A stretch of DNA of 64,000 nucleotides from contig NC_134108.1 in NCBI RefSeq assembly GCF_040939455.1, positions 1,951,501-2,015,500 of the forward strand, read 5' to 3'. A program made the position numbers and the translations under genes. The notes under the pieces are model-generated. The model was not told where the DNA came from and ran no database searches. It saw only the letters and a list, made by a program, of their open reading frames with translations. Position 1 is the stretch's first letter. The number at the start of each line of letters is the position of its first letter. The DNA is from Microcebus murinus. Lineage: Eukaryota > Chordata > Mammalia > Primates > Cheirogaleidae. Of this stretch, positions 11,151 to 23,354 are shown piece after piece.

Positions 11151-11665
11151 GGGCTACTGTTGCGGACGGTCTGAGGGCAGCAGCAGGGTCTCCGAGACGC
11201 CGGGCACCCGGTCCTCACGTGACACGAGGACAGCCATGGGGCCGGCCCCCCTGTCATCGGACAGACAGGGGAAAGCAGCTGCTGGGGAGTCACTTAACAA
11301 TTTATTTTTCGGTGTAAGTGTTCAAAAAGAGAGAGAGAATAAAAGGATTCTAGAAATCACAAAGCTGCTCACACCCGGGCTGTTGTGAACGGGGCCTCGG
11401 GGAATACAGAACTCTCCAGCAAAGACTCGGGCCACAAAGCCACAGGGGTGACTCACGCTCCTCCCCCAGCCACCAGCCTCCCGTTTCTGCGCTGCCCACG
11501 CGGCCTGGCTCCCCGGGGCTCACCATGCCTTGCTCAGGCACCTCCCCTTCCCGCGGCCGGTCCCCAGGAGAATGGCCTGTGCCCCATGCCAGCCTCCCTG
11601 GGGACCGGCCGACCACCCAGGACCCTGCCCGGCCAGAGCCCAGTCATCTCCCTGTGCTTGTCCAG
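11151..11665. other. Unannotated GC-rich stretch
   Basis: GC-rich sequence before the polypyrimidine tract, with an AT-richer patch at 11300-11345. No recognised element. Confidence 0.5.
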
Positions 11666-12511
11666 CCTCCTCCTCCTCTTCCTCCTCCTCCTCTTCCTCT
11701 TTCTCTTCCTCTTCCTTCTCCTCCACCTCCTCCTCTTCCTCTTCCTCCTCCTTCTCTTCCTCCTCCTTCTCTTCCTCCTCCTTCTCTTCCTCCTCCTTCT
11801 CTTCCTCCTCCTTTTCTTCCTCCTCCTCTTCCTTCTTCTCCTCCTCCTTCTCTTCCTCCTTCTCCTTTTCCTCCTCCTTCTCCTTCTCTTCCTCCTCCTC
11901 CTCCTCCTCTTGCTCCTTCTTCTCCTCCTCCTTCTCCTTTTCCTCCTCCTTCTCCTCCTCCTCTTCCTCCTTCTCCTTTTCCTCCTCCTTCTCCTCCTTC
12001 TCTTCCTCCTTCTCCTTTTCCTCCTCCTTCTCTTCCTTCTCTTCCTCCTTCTCCTTTTCCTCCTCCTCCTTCTCTTCCTCCTTCTCCTTCTCTTTCTCCT
12101 TCTCCTTCTCTTCCTCCTCCTCCTTCTCCTCCTCCTTCTCCTTCTCCTCCTTCTCCTTCTCTTCCTCCTCCTCCTTCTCTTCCTCCTTCTCCTTCTCCTC
12201 CTCCTCCTCCTTTTCTTCCTCCTTCTTCTCTTCCTCCTCCTCCTTCTCTTCCTCCTTCTCCTCCTTCTCCTTCTCTTCCTCCTCCTCCTTCTCTTCCTCC
12301 TTCTCCTTCTCTTCCTCCTCCTCCTTCTCTTCCTCCTTCTCCTTCTCCTCCTCCTCCTCCTTTTCTTCCTCCTTCTTCTCTTCCTCCTCCTCCTTCTCTT
12401 CCTCCTTCTCCTCCTTCTCCTTCTCTTCCTCCTCCTCCCCCCTCTTCCTCCTCCTCCTCCCCCCTTCTTCCTCCTCCTCCCCCCCTTCCTCCTCCTCCTC
12501 CCCCTTCTCTC
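11666..12511. repeat. 846-bp polypyrimidine tract (TCC/TTC-rich)
   Basis: The plus strand has only two purines in 846 bases (A at 11725, G at 11912). Units are mixtures of TCC, TTCC and TCTTCC. Bases 12145-12288 recur exactly at 12295-12438, showing a 150-bp duplication inside the tract. Long mirror-symmetric homopurine-homopyrimidine DNA can form triplexes (H-DNA). All long frames here (poly-Leu, poly-Pro, poly-Ser; Gly/Glu/Arg on the minus strand) are composition artefacts. Confidence 0.97.
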
Positions 12512-13621
12512 ATTGCCATACCACCCTGGGCTTACCCTTCCTGCAGGAGGGCTGCCCCAGCCACCTGGGCATCAGGGGCACCCTGTGCTCTCAGCCCAGC
12601 TCTCACCTAGTGTCCCCACGCTCCCCTCTGACCCTTTCCTGGAAATGACCTGCCTGGAAAAAACAGAAAGAAGAAGAAAAGCAGGTCTACCTTTTCTAAG
12701 GACCAAGAAAGTACATTAACCAGACATGTGGCAGGTTGAGAAAAGCACCACTGTGCGGCCACACAAAGGCCGGGACCCAGGAGGGCCATTACTCGCCCTT
12801 CCCAGGAAAACAGTGACGTTCCCGCCCCCGGAGGCGGCAGCCACCTGTCAGGCCGCAGGGCAGAGAGAAGGGCTGGGAGAAGTGTCCCCAGGAAGGTCCT
12901 CCCGATCCTCCTGCCCGAGGGGAAGGGCGGACGGGGAATGTGGGCTCTGCCCTGGCCCGGCCCCTTGCGCCTGCCCACGGCGGAGCTGGACGCCCCCGCT
13001 GGCCGCTGCCCCAGCATTTCTTCCGCATTTCAAGGCAATGTCCAAATCATGTGTCATCAGACCCAGCTTGTTCACACCTCTCTGGAAAGTGCGCTAAGAG
13101 CATTTTGCATTTTTACATGAACAACTTTCCAGTCTGAAGATGTGACAGGAAACGTGACACATTCACCCAGAACGCAGGCCGGGGACCGTGTGGCGAGTGA
13201 GCATTTCAGCCACAGCCCTAGAACTCCCGCTGAGGCGTCTCAGGAGAGCCACGTGCCCGTGGCCGCCACGCCGGTGACGCCATGGAGGGTGCCACGCCCG
13301 CCCGGCGCGGAGCTCAGAAAGGGGGCCCCGGGCCACGTAGCCAGGACACGCCGCCGCGCCGTGAGGGAGGAGGAGCCTGAAAGGGAGGTGTGTGCTTAGG
13401 ACACGTGTGTTGGCTGTATGTCAGATCTCGGACTAACTCAAATTTTAAAATCTCAGACGGCAATTACATAAACGAACAGCTTTCCTGGCAAGCTGACCTC
13501 CCCACAGTTTACGCTGAGAGTTTCTTTGAGGGATGACAAAGGATTTAATGTCTTCTCAACTTTGCAGACAACCTCAAAGGATGATGGACAGGCAGGTGAC
13601 TGGTACCTGCTGATGCAGGTG
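12512..13621. other. Unannotated stretch
   Basis: GC-rich at 12750-13010 and 13230-13380, AT-richer near 13020-13140 and 13420-13560. No recognised element or gene. Confidence 0.5.
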
Positions 13622-13977
13622 TGGCTGCCACAGGTGCAATCCCGTCACAGCCCAGGTGCCTTCCCACCACGGCCACAGGTGCCTTCCTGCCACGGCCACA
13701 GGTGCCTTCCCATCACGGCCACAGGTGCCTTCCCGTCACAGCCACAGGTGCCTTCCCGTCACGGCCACAGGTGCCTTCCCGTCACAGCCCAGGTGCCTTC
13801 CCACCACGGCCACAGGTGCCTTCCCGTCACAGCCACAGGTGCCTTCCCACCACGGCCACAGGTGCCTTCCCGCCACGGCCACAGGTGCCTTCCCGTCACG
13901 GCCACAGGTGCCTTCCCGTCACGGCCACAGGTGCCTTCCCGTCACGGCCACAGGTGCCTTCCTGCCACGGCCCAGGC
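13622..13977. repeat. Minisatellite, 23-bp unit
   Basis: About 15 copies of a 23-bp unit CACAGGTGCCTTCCCGTCACGGC, varying at the site GTCAC/CCACC/GCCAC and in a shortened form with GCCCAGG in place of GCCACAGG. All three plus frames are open because 23 codons equal three units; not a gene. Confidence 0.95.
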
Positions 13978-14079
13978 ACCTCCCTCGGCCCTCACCGACC
14001 AACAGCCCAGCGCCACACGTCTGCTGGCCACTGCGCAGGCCTGTGGGATCCAGGAAGTGACCCCCACTGACAGGCCAGG

Positions 14080-14322
14080 TGTTCACTCTGGTTGAGGGTC
14101 CCTGCAAGCCCGACAGCGGCCGGGCCACCAGCTGCTGGCCACGCAGGGGTCACCGGCCTGCCTCCAGCCACCCTGCGAGGGACCCTGGCTGGGAGACACT
14201 CGGCTGGGCCCCGACGACACCCGGAGCCCTGAGAGATCTCGACAATTCGCTGTTTTAAGCCACCACGATGCGAGGCGGTTTGCTAAGCCCAGATAAACAA
14301 CTGCAACAGGTTTTAACTCTTC
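14080..14322 (+). mobile_element. MaLR (MLT1-type) LTR, 3' end
   Basis: The 3' part reads TGTTTTAAGCCACCACGATG, GGCGGTTTGCTAAGC, CAGATAAACAACTGCAACAG. This matches the MaLR 3' end pattern 'ttgttttaagccactaagttt...ggtttgttacgcagcaatagataactgatacag'. Upstream text is too decayed to place. The 5' limit is uncertain. Confidence 0.6.
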
Positions 14323-14378
14323 CTGGTGCACTCAAAACTTCTGAAGTAAGGAAGCTATCTTAAAAATAAAATAAATCA

Positions 14379-14678
14379 GGCCGAGGCGGGCGGATTGCTC
14401 AAGGTCAGGAGTTCAAAACCAGCCTGAGCAAGAGCGAGACCCCGTCTCTACTATAAATAGAAAGAAATCAATTGGCCAACTGATATATATATAAAAAAAA
14501 ATTAGCCGGGCATGGTGGCACATGCCTGTAGTCCCAGCTACCAGGGAGGCTGAGGCAGAAGGATCACTCGAGCCCAGGAGTTTGAGGTTGCTGTGAGCTA
14601 GGCTGACGCCACGGCACTCACTCTAGCCTGGGCAACAAAGAGAGACTCTGTCTCAAAAAAAAAAAAAACAAAAAAACA
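14379..14678 (+). mobile_element. Alu SINE, strepsirrhine type, 5' truncated
   Basis: It begins inside the left arm at GGCCGAGGCGGGCGGATTGC; the first 40 or so bases, including the Pol III A box, are missing. The rest is intact, including the linker AGAAATCAATTGGCCAACTG and GCTAGGCTGACGCCACGGC. Tail of As to 14678. Confidence 0.95.
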
Positions 14679-14689
14679 CCCTGCCTGCG

Positions 14690-14702
14690 CCCCCCCCCCC
14701 CC
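14690..14702. repeat. C13 homopolymer
   Basis: Thirteen Cs in a row just after the Alu tail; a possible assembly or sequencing trouble spot. Confidence 0.9.
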
Positions 14703-14900
14703 AAGAAAGCCTGCAGCGAGCACCGTGGCTGGGAGCGGGAGGACATGAGACCAGAGTGGTGAGCTGCGGGCGGGCGGTGCAGGCCGTACAAAACAAAAAC
14801 AGCGGACGCCGAGTCCTGCGTGGTCCCATCTGTGCCACGTGGTTTGGAGCTCTCTCTTGTCCTCCACAAAGAAATACGACAAGGCTATGCAAGAAATTAT

Positions 14901-15248
14901 GTCTGCAGGCCTGGCGCAGTGGCCTGGAATCCTAGCACTCTGGGAGGCCGAGGCGGGAGGATGGCTCAAAGTCAGGAGTTCGAGACCAGCCTGAGCAAGA
15001 GTGAGACCGCATCTCTACTAAAAATAGAAAGAAATTAGCCAAACAACTAAACATTGAAGAAAAAAAAAATTAGTCAGTCCCGGTGGCGCCTGCTTGTAGT
15101 CCCGGCTACTCGGGAGGCTGAGGCAGGAGGATCGCTTGAGCCCAGGAGTTGGAGGTTGCTGTGAGCTAGGCTGACGCCACGGCACTCTAGCCCGGGCAAG
15201 AGAGCAAGACTCTGTCTCAAAGAAAGAAAAACAAACAGAAAAAAGAAA
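14901..15248 (+). mobile_element. Alu SINE, strepsirrhine type, full length
   Basis: Both arms present, with GCTAGGCTGACGCCACGGC in the right arm. Flanked by GCAAGAAATTAT (14889-14900) and GCAAGAAACTAT (15249-15260), a 12-bp target duplication with one mismatch. Confidence 0.96.
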
Positions 15249-15260
15249 GCAAGAAACTAT

Positions 15261-16904
15261 TTCAGCAAATCCCCCAGTAGGGACAAAGATGCATTCTACT
15301 GGGGGCATTGCCAGTTGTGCTGACATCTCCAACTTCGGAATTTGCAGAGATTTCGAGTGGCATATCCCCCTGTTCACAGCCCGGGCTGCAGGTCTGGGCC
15401 CGGGGGGCAGCACTCTGCCACTGCAGGCCCTGCACCGCCGGGCCGGGCGTTGTCAGAGACCCCAAAGCGCGCCATCCATGTGCTGCCTGCAAGGAGCTTA
15501 CGGAGTTGGGAAATTGAGGCACAAACACGTGACGACATGAGCAGCAGGGAATAGGCGGCGAGCCTGCGTGGGGGAAACGCAGAGGAAACAGGAATGTCCC
15601 GTTCACAGGACGGAGACAGAGCTGGGCCGGGCCGGGTGGGGAGGGTCCGGCTGGTGGGGGGTGGGGGAGGGGAGACAAGCACCAGGAGCGAGGGTGGGGG
15701 TGGGGGGACAGTGGAGGGCAGAGGGCCAGCGGGGTCAGGCCTGCAGCTCCAGGCACCACGAGAAGACACGGACACCCGTGAGCAGGGGCGTGGGTGCAGG
15801 AGGCAGGCACACCGCCCCAGGAGCAGCCCTGCCTAAGGTCACGGGTGGCCCTAACCACGGGTGCCCGGGCTCTGGGCCGAGCCCGAGATGTGTCACCACA
15901 AGCCTAGACAGGCGGGTATGGTCTCAGTCACCCCAGCTGACACACGAGAAACCGAAACAAGGGACGTCAAGTTCATACACCCAACGACACCAAGAGCCAC
16001 GGCTCAAAGCCACGTCCTCCGATCCCAGAGCCCCTCTGAGCGGCCGTGGAGAGGAGGGAAAGGCTGCCGGTCACTCTAAACCAGCGAGGAGCGAGAGCAG
16101 GGCGTCACGGCCAGGCCCGGTTTTCCGCCTGGACGGAATTGGGAGTGTCAGGGCTGGAACACACTTCTGAGTTGCCGACTTGTGCCTACACTGAAGACAG
16201 AGAAACTACGAGGAACTGGACTGCCAGGCAAGGAAACCACTTTTGCTGGAAGGGACACAGACTGTGAGACGTCGAGCCGTGTGACCGAGGGTCCCAGACA
16301 GTCTGGACGTGACTCCAGAGTCGCGTCAGCCGCGTGCCGGGGCACCCGTGTCCCCGTCCGTAAGACGGGGGTGCGACTTGGAAGGGTTCACAGGACGCTC
16401 AGACGCACACGGAGGGCACACCTCACACGGCGGTTGGGGCGCAGCAGCTCCGTGGTGCCGCCGTCACCATGGTCACCGTGAGAACCCTGCGGAGGGGCCG
16501 GAGCAGGAGGCGCAGGGCTAGTCACGCACAGAGAGGTCGCGGCCGAGCTCGGAGACGCCTCGGACCCTGGGAGCCTGGGCTGCTGCCTGAGCGGGAGGAG
16601 AAACCAAGTCGGGACAAGAGACGCGGAAGGCACGGCCAGAGGGGTTTCGGTCACGGAGACACACGGCATGTTTAGGGAGGCGACGGAGAACCGGCCCGTG
16701 GGCCGCCTCACCGGTGTGCACGGGGTGCTCTGGGGATCAGTGTCTGATCGCGTGTGCAGGTGAGAGCCTTACCGCGGGGCCGGGGACAAGACATGGCGAC
16801 AGAAAACTCTGGAAAATGCACAGTCAGAGCAGAGAGAGCACAGAGTCGCGGAGCGCGGCCAGCACTGCGCTCTTACGTCCCCGACAGCGAGGAGCCCGCC
16901 ACCA
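15261..16904. other. Unannotated GC-rich stretch
   Basis: GC-rich with many CpGs at 15400-15850 and 16280-16900. A weak MIR-like antisense text (GCTGACACACGAGAAACCGA) lies near 15930-15950. A weak ancient-repeat phrase (CTGCAAGGAGCTTACGGAG) lies near 15486. No exon or promoter assigned. Confidence 0.45.
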
Positions 16905-17767
16905 AGCCCACACCCCACACGCCATGCCCCACACGCCACACACTCACGCCCCACACGCCACACGCCCCATGCCCCATGCCCCACACACCCCACGCCCACA
17001 CCCCACACGCCACACGCCCCATGCCCCATGCCCCTCACGCCTCACGCCCACACCCCACACGCCACATGCCCCATGCCCCACGCCCATACCCCACATCCAA
17101 TGCCCACGCCCCACGCCCCAGGCCCACACGCCATGCCCCACGCCCACGCCCCACATGCCACATGCCCCATGCCCCACGCCCACACCCCACGCCCCACGCC
17201 CCACATGCCCCACACCCCACGCCCCAGGCCCACACGCCATGCCCCAGCCCCACGCCTCACATGCCATGCTCCACATGCCACGCCCCACATGCCACGCCCC
17301 ACATGCCATGCCCCATGCCCCACAAGCCATGCCCCACGCACACTCCCCACGTCACACCCCACATGCCACATGCCACGCACCACACACCACGCCTATGCCC
17401 CACACGTTACATGCCCCACACGCCCCACACCCATGCCCCACACGCCACACCCCCATGCCACGCCCATGCTCCACACGCCACATGCACCATGCCCCACATG
17501 CCACACGCCCCCATGCCACGCCCACACCCCCCACGCCACGCCCCATGCCCCACACACCACGTGCCACACCCCACACCCCCACGCCACGCCCATGCCCCAC
17601 ATGCCATGCCCCACGCCAGTGCCACACCCACATCCCCACGCCACGCCCACACCCACATGCCACGCCCCACGCGCCACGTGTCACGCCCCATACCCCCCAC
17701 GCCACACCCCACACCCAGGCCCTTGCCCCACGTACTCGACCACACCCCACTCGCCACGCGCCACACT
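16905..17767. repeat. CCCCACACGCC / CCCCATG minisatellite
   Basis: About 860 bp of short mixed units such as CCCCACACGCCA, CCCCATG and CACGCCCA. The plus strand has almost no T outside CATG. Bases are C 50 percent or more by eye. His/Pro/Thr frames on the plus strand and Trp/Gly/Val frames on the minus strand are by-products. Confidence 0.95.
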
Positions 17768-17804
17768 GTAGCCTGAGCCAATACTGCCCTCAGCTGCAGT
17801 GCTG

Positions 17805-18215
17805 GTGGGCAGAGACACAGAGACCCAGAGACGGCAGTGGGCAGAGACACAGAGACCCAGAGACGGCGGTGGGCAGAGACACAGAGACCCAGAGATGGCG
17901 GTGGGCAGAGACACAGAGACCCAGAGATGGCGGTGGGCAGAGACACAGAGACCCAGAGATGGCGGTGGGCAGAGACACAGAGACCCAGAGATGGCGGTGG
18001 GCAGAGACCCAGAGATGGCGGTGGGCAGAGACACAGAGACAGCAGTGGGCAAAGACACAGAGATGGAGGTGGGCAGAGACGCAGAGACGGAGGTGGGCAG
18101 AGTCGCAGAGATGGTGGTGGGCAGAGATAGAGAGACGGAGATGGGGAGAGACACAGAGATGGAGGTGTGCAGAGACGCAGAGACAGCGGTGGGCAAAGAT
18201 GCAGACTTGGCCGCC
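17805..18215. repeat. Minisatellite, 32-bp units passing into 24-bp units
   Basis: Six 32-bp units (GTGGGCAGAGACACAGAGAC + CCAGAGAYGGCG) are followed from about 17997 by eight or nine 24-bp units that lack eight bases of the core. Divergence rises to the right. The long plus frame (ETQRPRDGGG-like) is a repeat by-product. Confidence 0.95.
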
Positions 18216-18579
18216 TCTCTTGGACAGGGTCCGTGCCGTGCGCAGAGCGCGGTGTCCCAGCAGGCCGTGTGTGTCAGGCTTAGGTCCACCTGGAGTGGGT
18301 GGAGGCCATGGCCACTGAGGACAGTGCTCCTTGCACGGGGCCCGGGGCGGCACCCACACCCCATGACGGTGGCCGCGGCGTCCTCCCCACCTCCTCGCCA
18401 GGCGCGGGAGCCGGGCACCCACCACGCCCATCTTTCGGGGACTTCCTGGGGTGGGACCTTCGGTGCCACAGCCAGGCCAGCGCCGGGCACCCGGCAGGCC
18501 GTCACACTGGTGTCAGCCCAGGATGTGGTCGTCCCGGCTCCTGGGTGGTCAGGGCGCCCCGGTGCCGCTGAGGTGAGGG
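18216..18579. other. Unannotated GC-rich stretch
   Basis: GC-rich, no recognised element. It leads into the CpG-dense segment to the right. Confidence 0.5.
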
Positions 18580-19200
18580 AGGGGAAGGGGGAAACCAGGA
18601 CCCCGAGAAAGGAGCGGGGCTGCCTGCCGGACTGGGGCAGGGGGAGTCCGAGGGGAAGGGGCTTCATCCTCAGAGAGCCGGGCGGAAACCGAGGCCGGAG
18701 AGCCCGCGTGGGAGGCCGGCGGCCGCCCAGTGTGGACCGGGCGCTCCGGGCTGGCCGCCCACCGCACCGCGGGTGGAGACGGGAGACGCAGGGGGAGGTT
18801 CTGCCGCCTCCGGAGGAGACACCCAGCCTGCAAGGCTAACTGGACCCAAAACTAAAGCGCGGGAGGCGGGCGAGGAGGGAATCCCTGGGAGGGTGGGGGA
18901 GGGGGAACCCCTGGGAGGGCCCCGCGGCTGGGGCGAGTCCGGAGAATCTGGGAAGGAGCAAAGCAGCCTAGGAAGGAGCACCCACAGCTGCAGCCTCTGC
19001 CTCCAGAATGTTCTCCCGGACGCAGGAGGGCTCCGGCCTTCCCACCTCCCGACGTCTTCTGGCCGCGGGACCCAGAGCCCCTCCGGAAGGCAGAGGCGGC
19101 CGCGCCCACTCGCGCCCGCGGGCACCACGGCTCCCAATCCTGGCGCCGGCCCTGCTCTGAAGAAGTCGCCGTGACCCCGGTCCCTCTCCTCACTCGCCCG
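18580..19200. promoter_or_regulatory. CpG-dense segment, possible CpG island
   Basis: High GC with frequent CpG (for example CGGCGGCCGCCCAGTGTGGA and GGGCGCTCCGGGCTGGCCGC near 18718-18763, CTTCTGGCCGCGGGACCC near 19055). No TATA box, exon or splice pattern could be tied to it. It may be a regional composition effect. Confidence 0.3.
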
Positions 19201-19463
19201 GGGCCATGGGCTAGGAGGAGGAGGGGGTTTCTAATCCGGAGTGGGCTGTGTGACAGCGGCCGCTCTGAGACATTTTCTTCGAGGTTCCAGAAGGAAGCAT
19301 CTGACTCTGGCCATAGCGTCCCGGAAGCAGCTCATTCTTAGGAAAACTTGGAAAGAAAAGGGAGAATCCAACGAATCTGTGGCCGGAGTTCAGCCCGGGA
19401 AGAAGGATACGGAAATGGTAAGGGTGGCTGTTTAGGAGGCGGAAGTGTAAGAAACGGAATTTT

Positions 19464-19912
<449 letters not shown>

Positions 19913-19920
19913 GGAATTTT

Positions 19921-21080
19921 ATTTCTACCCTCGTGCTGTCTGTATGTGTACTAATGAGATACGTTGGTTGTGTAATGAAACTGAATTTTCAAGAACAGAA
20001 AAAGGACCAATTACAGCAACCGTCCCTGGCGTTCACCGAGGGGAAAAAGAACAGCACCATGTGGATATTTCCTGATCATCTTCGTTGTCTGAGCGCTCCT
20101 GTGACCAGTTCTTTCTTGGTCAGTTTCCAGACAGGGAACATGCTATTTTGCACTCCCGTCAGATATAGAAAATGACAAGGGGGAAAAAAATCAAAACGAC
20201 CCTAAATTGCTGGGCAGGAGACCTGCTTGGACGCCAGGAACACGGAGCACACAGTTTGTCGGCCTGAGATGGCTGAGGTCCCTGAAACAGCTCTGGGCAG
20301 CTCTGAAACCCACTTCCAGGGACACCTGTTTTCCTCAGTCTCACTCAAAACTCCCAGGACACCGTCCCCTGCGGGCAGGATGGGCGGGTCGGCTGCCTGC
20401 GCCAGGACAGCAGAGAGGCCCCTCGCCTGCTCTCCAGGGACTCCGACCCACTGCAGAGTGGACGGGCCCAGGTGGGGACAGCACGGCCCCTGGGCACCAG
20501 CCATCGCCGTGGCGACGCCGGAGGGGAGAGGAGAGGAGATATGCAAATAATTTCAGCCTCTTCTGCAGAAACCGAAAGACTCATCCTGGCAACAGGACCA
20601 AAGGAGAACGACTTATTTTGTCGCCTGTGCATCTAATTATGCAGGTATGGCAGCGGTGATCTTTAAAGGTGCTAACACGTCTGTTCATCTACCAGAAAAG
20701 AAATCTGAAAGCCGCACACCCTTTTCACGCTGGGCACCTCCGGCTGAGTGACTCTGATGTTAGCTCACCCCACGAATAGAACCTGTCTGAAGCCGCCTCC
20801 CCCCCCCACCCTCCCCCTGCGCAGGCAGCCCCGCCCAGGCCCCCTGGGGACAGACTGATGGCAGAGCACAGGGCGGGGGCCCCACGGAGCCGCGGCACAC
20901 CAGTGACCCAGATTCGGGGCCGGCCTTTCCCCCCGTCTGCCGGGAACCGCCGCGCTGACTTATAACGCTGCTACAGAAATGAAAGCAGGTGACGTGCGCC
21001 CACGGTGAGGGCAATGCCACGGGCCGGCGTTACTGGCAGTTGGCGAGAGGTTTGGGATGGAAAGGGCGCCTCGCTCAGCT
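19921..21080. other. Unannotated stretch
   Basis: AT-richer to about 20200, then GC-rich to 21060. I see no element or gene. A run of nine Cs interrupted only by spacing lies near 20800. Confidence 0.45.
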
Positions 21081-21257
21081 CTGGGCCTGGTGCGGTGGCT
21101 CACGCCTGTTATCCCAGCACTCTGGGAGGCCGAGGCAGAAGGATCGCTCAAGGTCAGGAGTTCAAGACCAGCCTGAGCAAGAGCGAGACCCCCGTCTCTA
21201 CTAGAAATAGAAAGAAATTAATTGGCTAACTAAAAAAAAATTTAAAATAAAATTTAA
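21081..21257 (+). mobile_element. Alu left arm only (strepsirrhine type)
   Basis: GGGCCTGGTGCGGTGGCTCA through AAATTAATTGGCTAACTA, then an A/T-rich tail (AAAAAAAAATTTAAAATAAA). The right arm is absent, so it is a free left monomer or a 3'-truncated copy. Confidence 0.93.
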
Positions 21258-22119
21258 ACAGCACCTCCCCCTCTGCCCCTGAAATGAACTGGGTTGGTTT
21301 TCTGTGCTGGGAGGACAGATTTCGGGTGGACCTCTGTCCACGGCGTCCTCCCCCCCACCCACGGCGCTCAGTGCAAGTTCCGACAGAGCGGGCCTGGGGG
21401 CCCGGACCCTGCAGTTCTGAGCCCCTCTCAGGGGTGCCGGCTGCTCCCCGGGAGGCACACGGAGGCAGGAAGGATCTAGAAGGCCTCAGCCAAGTGCCCG
21501 TGGTCTGTAACTCTAAGCCTCTCTCTCCGCCAGCCCCTAGAATTTCAGACCGACGGCTGCGTGCAGCAGGGAGTCCAGGTGACGCCAAATTTCGTGGGGG
21601 GCGGGGGGCTGGTAGGAACGGTAAGATGCTGCCAGAGAGCCCCGGCACGCCCAGCCCCAGGGGACCACACATGGGGGCCGCGGGGGACCCCGCCTGGCGT
21701 CTTGCCTGGGTCTATGGTGGAGACCTCGCCCATCTCCGCTGCCCTGCTGGCCCCTCCCCGCCACAGCGGCCTCCCCCACCCCGTCCCGGCAGCCTCCGCC
21801 CCGTGGTCTTTCTGCCCTGGAGCCTCTCCCTTGGCCTGCTCCCCCTTCCCTCGCTCCAGCTCCTCCTCCATCCCCCACCTTCTCAGCCGGCCCCAGATGG
21901 ACGCATTTCAAGAAGTAGCAAGGAGCCTACTTGTTGCACAGGCCCCGCCCGCCCTGGGTCAGAGCCCCCATGCTCCAGTCTGCGCCCCACCCGGGTCCCC
22001 TCCAGACACCGAGGGTGCCCTGGGGGCCGAGCGGCACCCTCAGCAACACAGCAGCGCCTGCCGACGCTGGTTCCGGGTGAACTTTCAACTGATCGTTTCA
22101 AGCATCTTATATCTGGGCC
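21258..22119. other. Unannotated GC-rich stretch
   Basis: GC-rich, with long open frames on both strands (279 and 343 codons on the plus strand) caused by few stop codons. No domain or splice logic is visible. Confidence 0.45.
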
Positions 22120-22600
22120 CTGATGGGCGAACATCCTGCTGGGACGCGCAGCGAGTCCCCGGCCGTCCGGGACCGAGGCCGGCGCTGTCCAGCCTGCCCG
22201 GCCGTAGCCGCGCGCTTTCCCCGTCCGCAGCGGCGCCCCATCCACGCCGAGGGCCTGCGCACACTCGGGCCGGCGTTTGCCTGCGCGGTCAACGGCCCGC
22301 GTTGGACCCCCGAGCCGCCGGTCTGTGTCTCGGGGATTGTCCACCCCGCCCGCCGCCCGCCGCCCGCCCCGCGTCACGTGCCCGCTCACGCCCAGCGGCC
22401 CCGGCCTGGGAAGCCAGAGCGCCCCGCGCCCCAGAACCGCGCCCGGAACAGCAGCCCGCGTGGCAGCACTGGCACCTGAGCGCCTCCCCTGGGAGAAACT
22501 CGCCGCCTCGCCCCGGCGCTGCCGTGTCAGTTTCGGCTCGGGCCTCTGGGCGTCCGTTTCCTCTTTCTCGGGCGGTTGGTGTCATTAGGTAAGAGACCTC
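22120..22600. promoter_or_regulatory. CpG island (strongest in window)
   Basis: Very dense CpG for nearly 500 bp (for example CCGGCCGTAGCCGCGCGCTT near 22199 and CGCCCGCCGCCCGCCGCCCG near 22347). There is one CACGTG E-box at about 22375 (GCGTCACGTGCCC). No TATA. It could mark a promoter of a gene outside or spliced across the window, but no first exon can be proved. Direction unknown. Confidence 0.5.
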
Positions 22601-22923
22601 CAGGTAAGGAGGGCAGACAGGGTTCCTCTGATAGGAGAGGACGGGACGCGAGACCGTGGCCAGCGCCCCCGACGCGGCCGTGCGGACGGAGCCTCAGTGT
22701 TGTGAAGTCACACAAGCACGTCAACCCACAGCACAGTGAAACCCATCGCCGCCTGTTTGTCACTTTCACTTGGAAGGCGATGCCACAACAAGCTGTAGTT
22801 CCGACGCTACGGCATGAAGGACTTCCCGGAATCAGCCCCTAAGTAAGGCCCTAAGCACACCCGGGTGCACACGTTCCCGGAGCAGCTGTCCATGTCCCGG
22901 CGCCGGCTCCAGGCCTGCCCTGC

Positions 22924-22988
22924 GACCCCTGCCCCGGAGACCCCTGCCCCGGCGACCCCTGCCCCGGAGACCCCTGCCCCGGCAACCC
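22924..22988. repeat. 15-bp tandem repeat, about four copies
   Basis: GACCCCTGCCCCGGA and GACCCCTGCCCCGGC alternate, giving a 30-bp dimer period. Confidence 0.9.
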
Positions 22989-23354
22989 CGTGAGTCGGCA
23001 CCTGCCTCTCTCCTCCCCCACCCCGGCTACCCGCCCTCTCCTCACCTGCCTCCTTCCCTGCCCCCTGCATCAGTGCCCCCCGTCCCCAGGCAGTGAGCCC
23101 CCGCCGGGCCTCACCACGCCACCCCCCACCCGGCACCCCACGCTCTGCTGCCCCGCGGCCCCCCGGTGCTCGGACGCTAAGCGAAGCAGGCGCCTTAAAT
23201 CTGGGTCTGTAGGATCCCCGCCTCTTCTTCCTGGTTATAGACCGAAGGCGGCTACGGTTTATTGTAAGATTCTCTGCAAACATTCCTACGGTTCTTTCCC
23301 AGGGCTGGTCCAAAGTGACCTGCGGGTGGGATTTGCTGTCCACGAGAGAGACCA

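Noticed and set aside
11385..12719. 444-codon frame with poly-leucine (and overlapping poly-proline, poly-serine frames) as a membrane or proline-rich protein
   Set aside because: All come from the polypyrimidine tract, where stop codons cannot form on the plus strand.
16714..18318. 534-codon His/Pro/Thr-rich frame
   Set aside because: Covers two adjacent minisatellites of unrelated unit; no conserved domain and all frames are similarly open.
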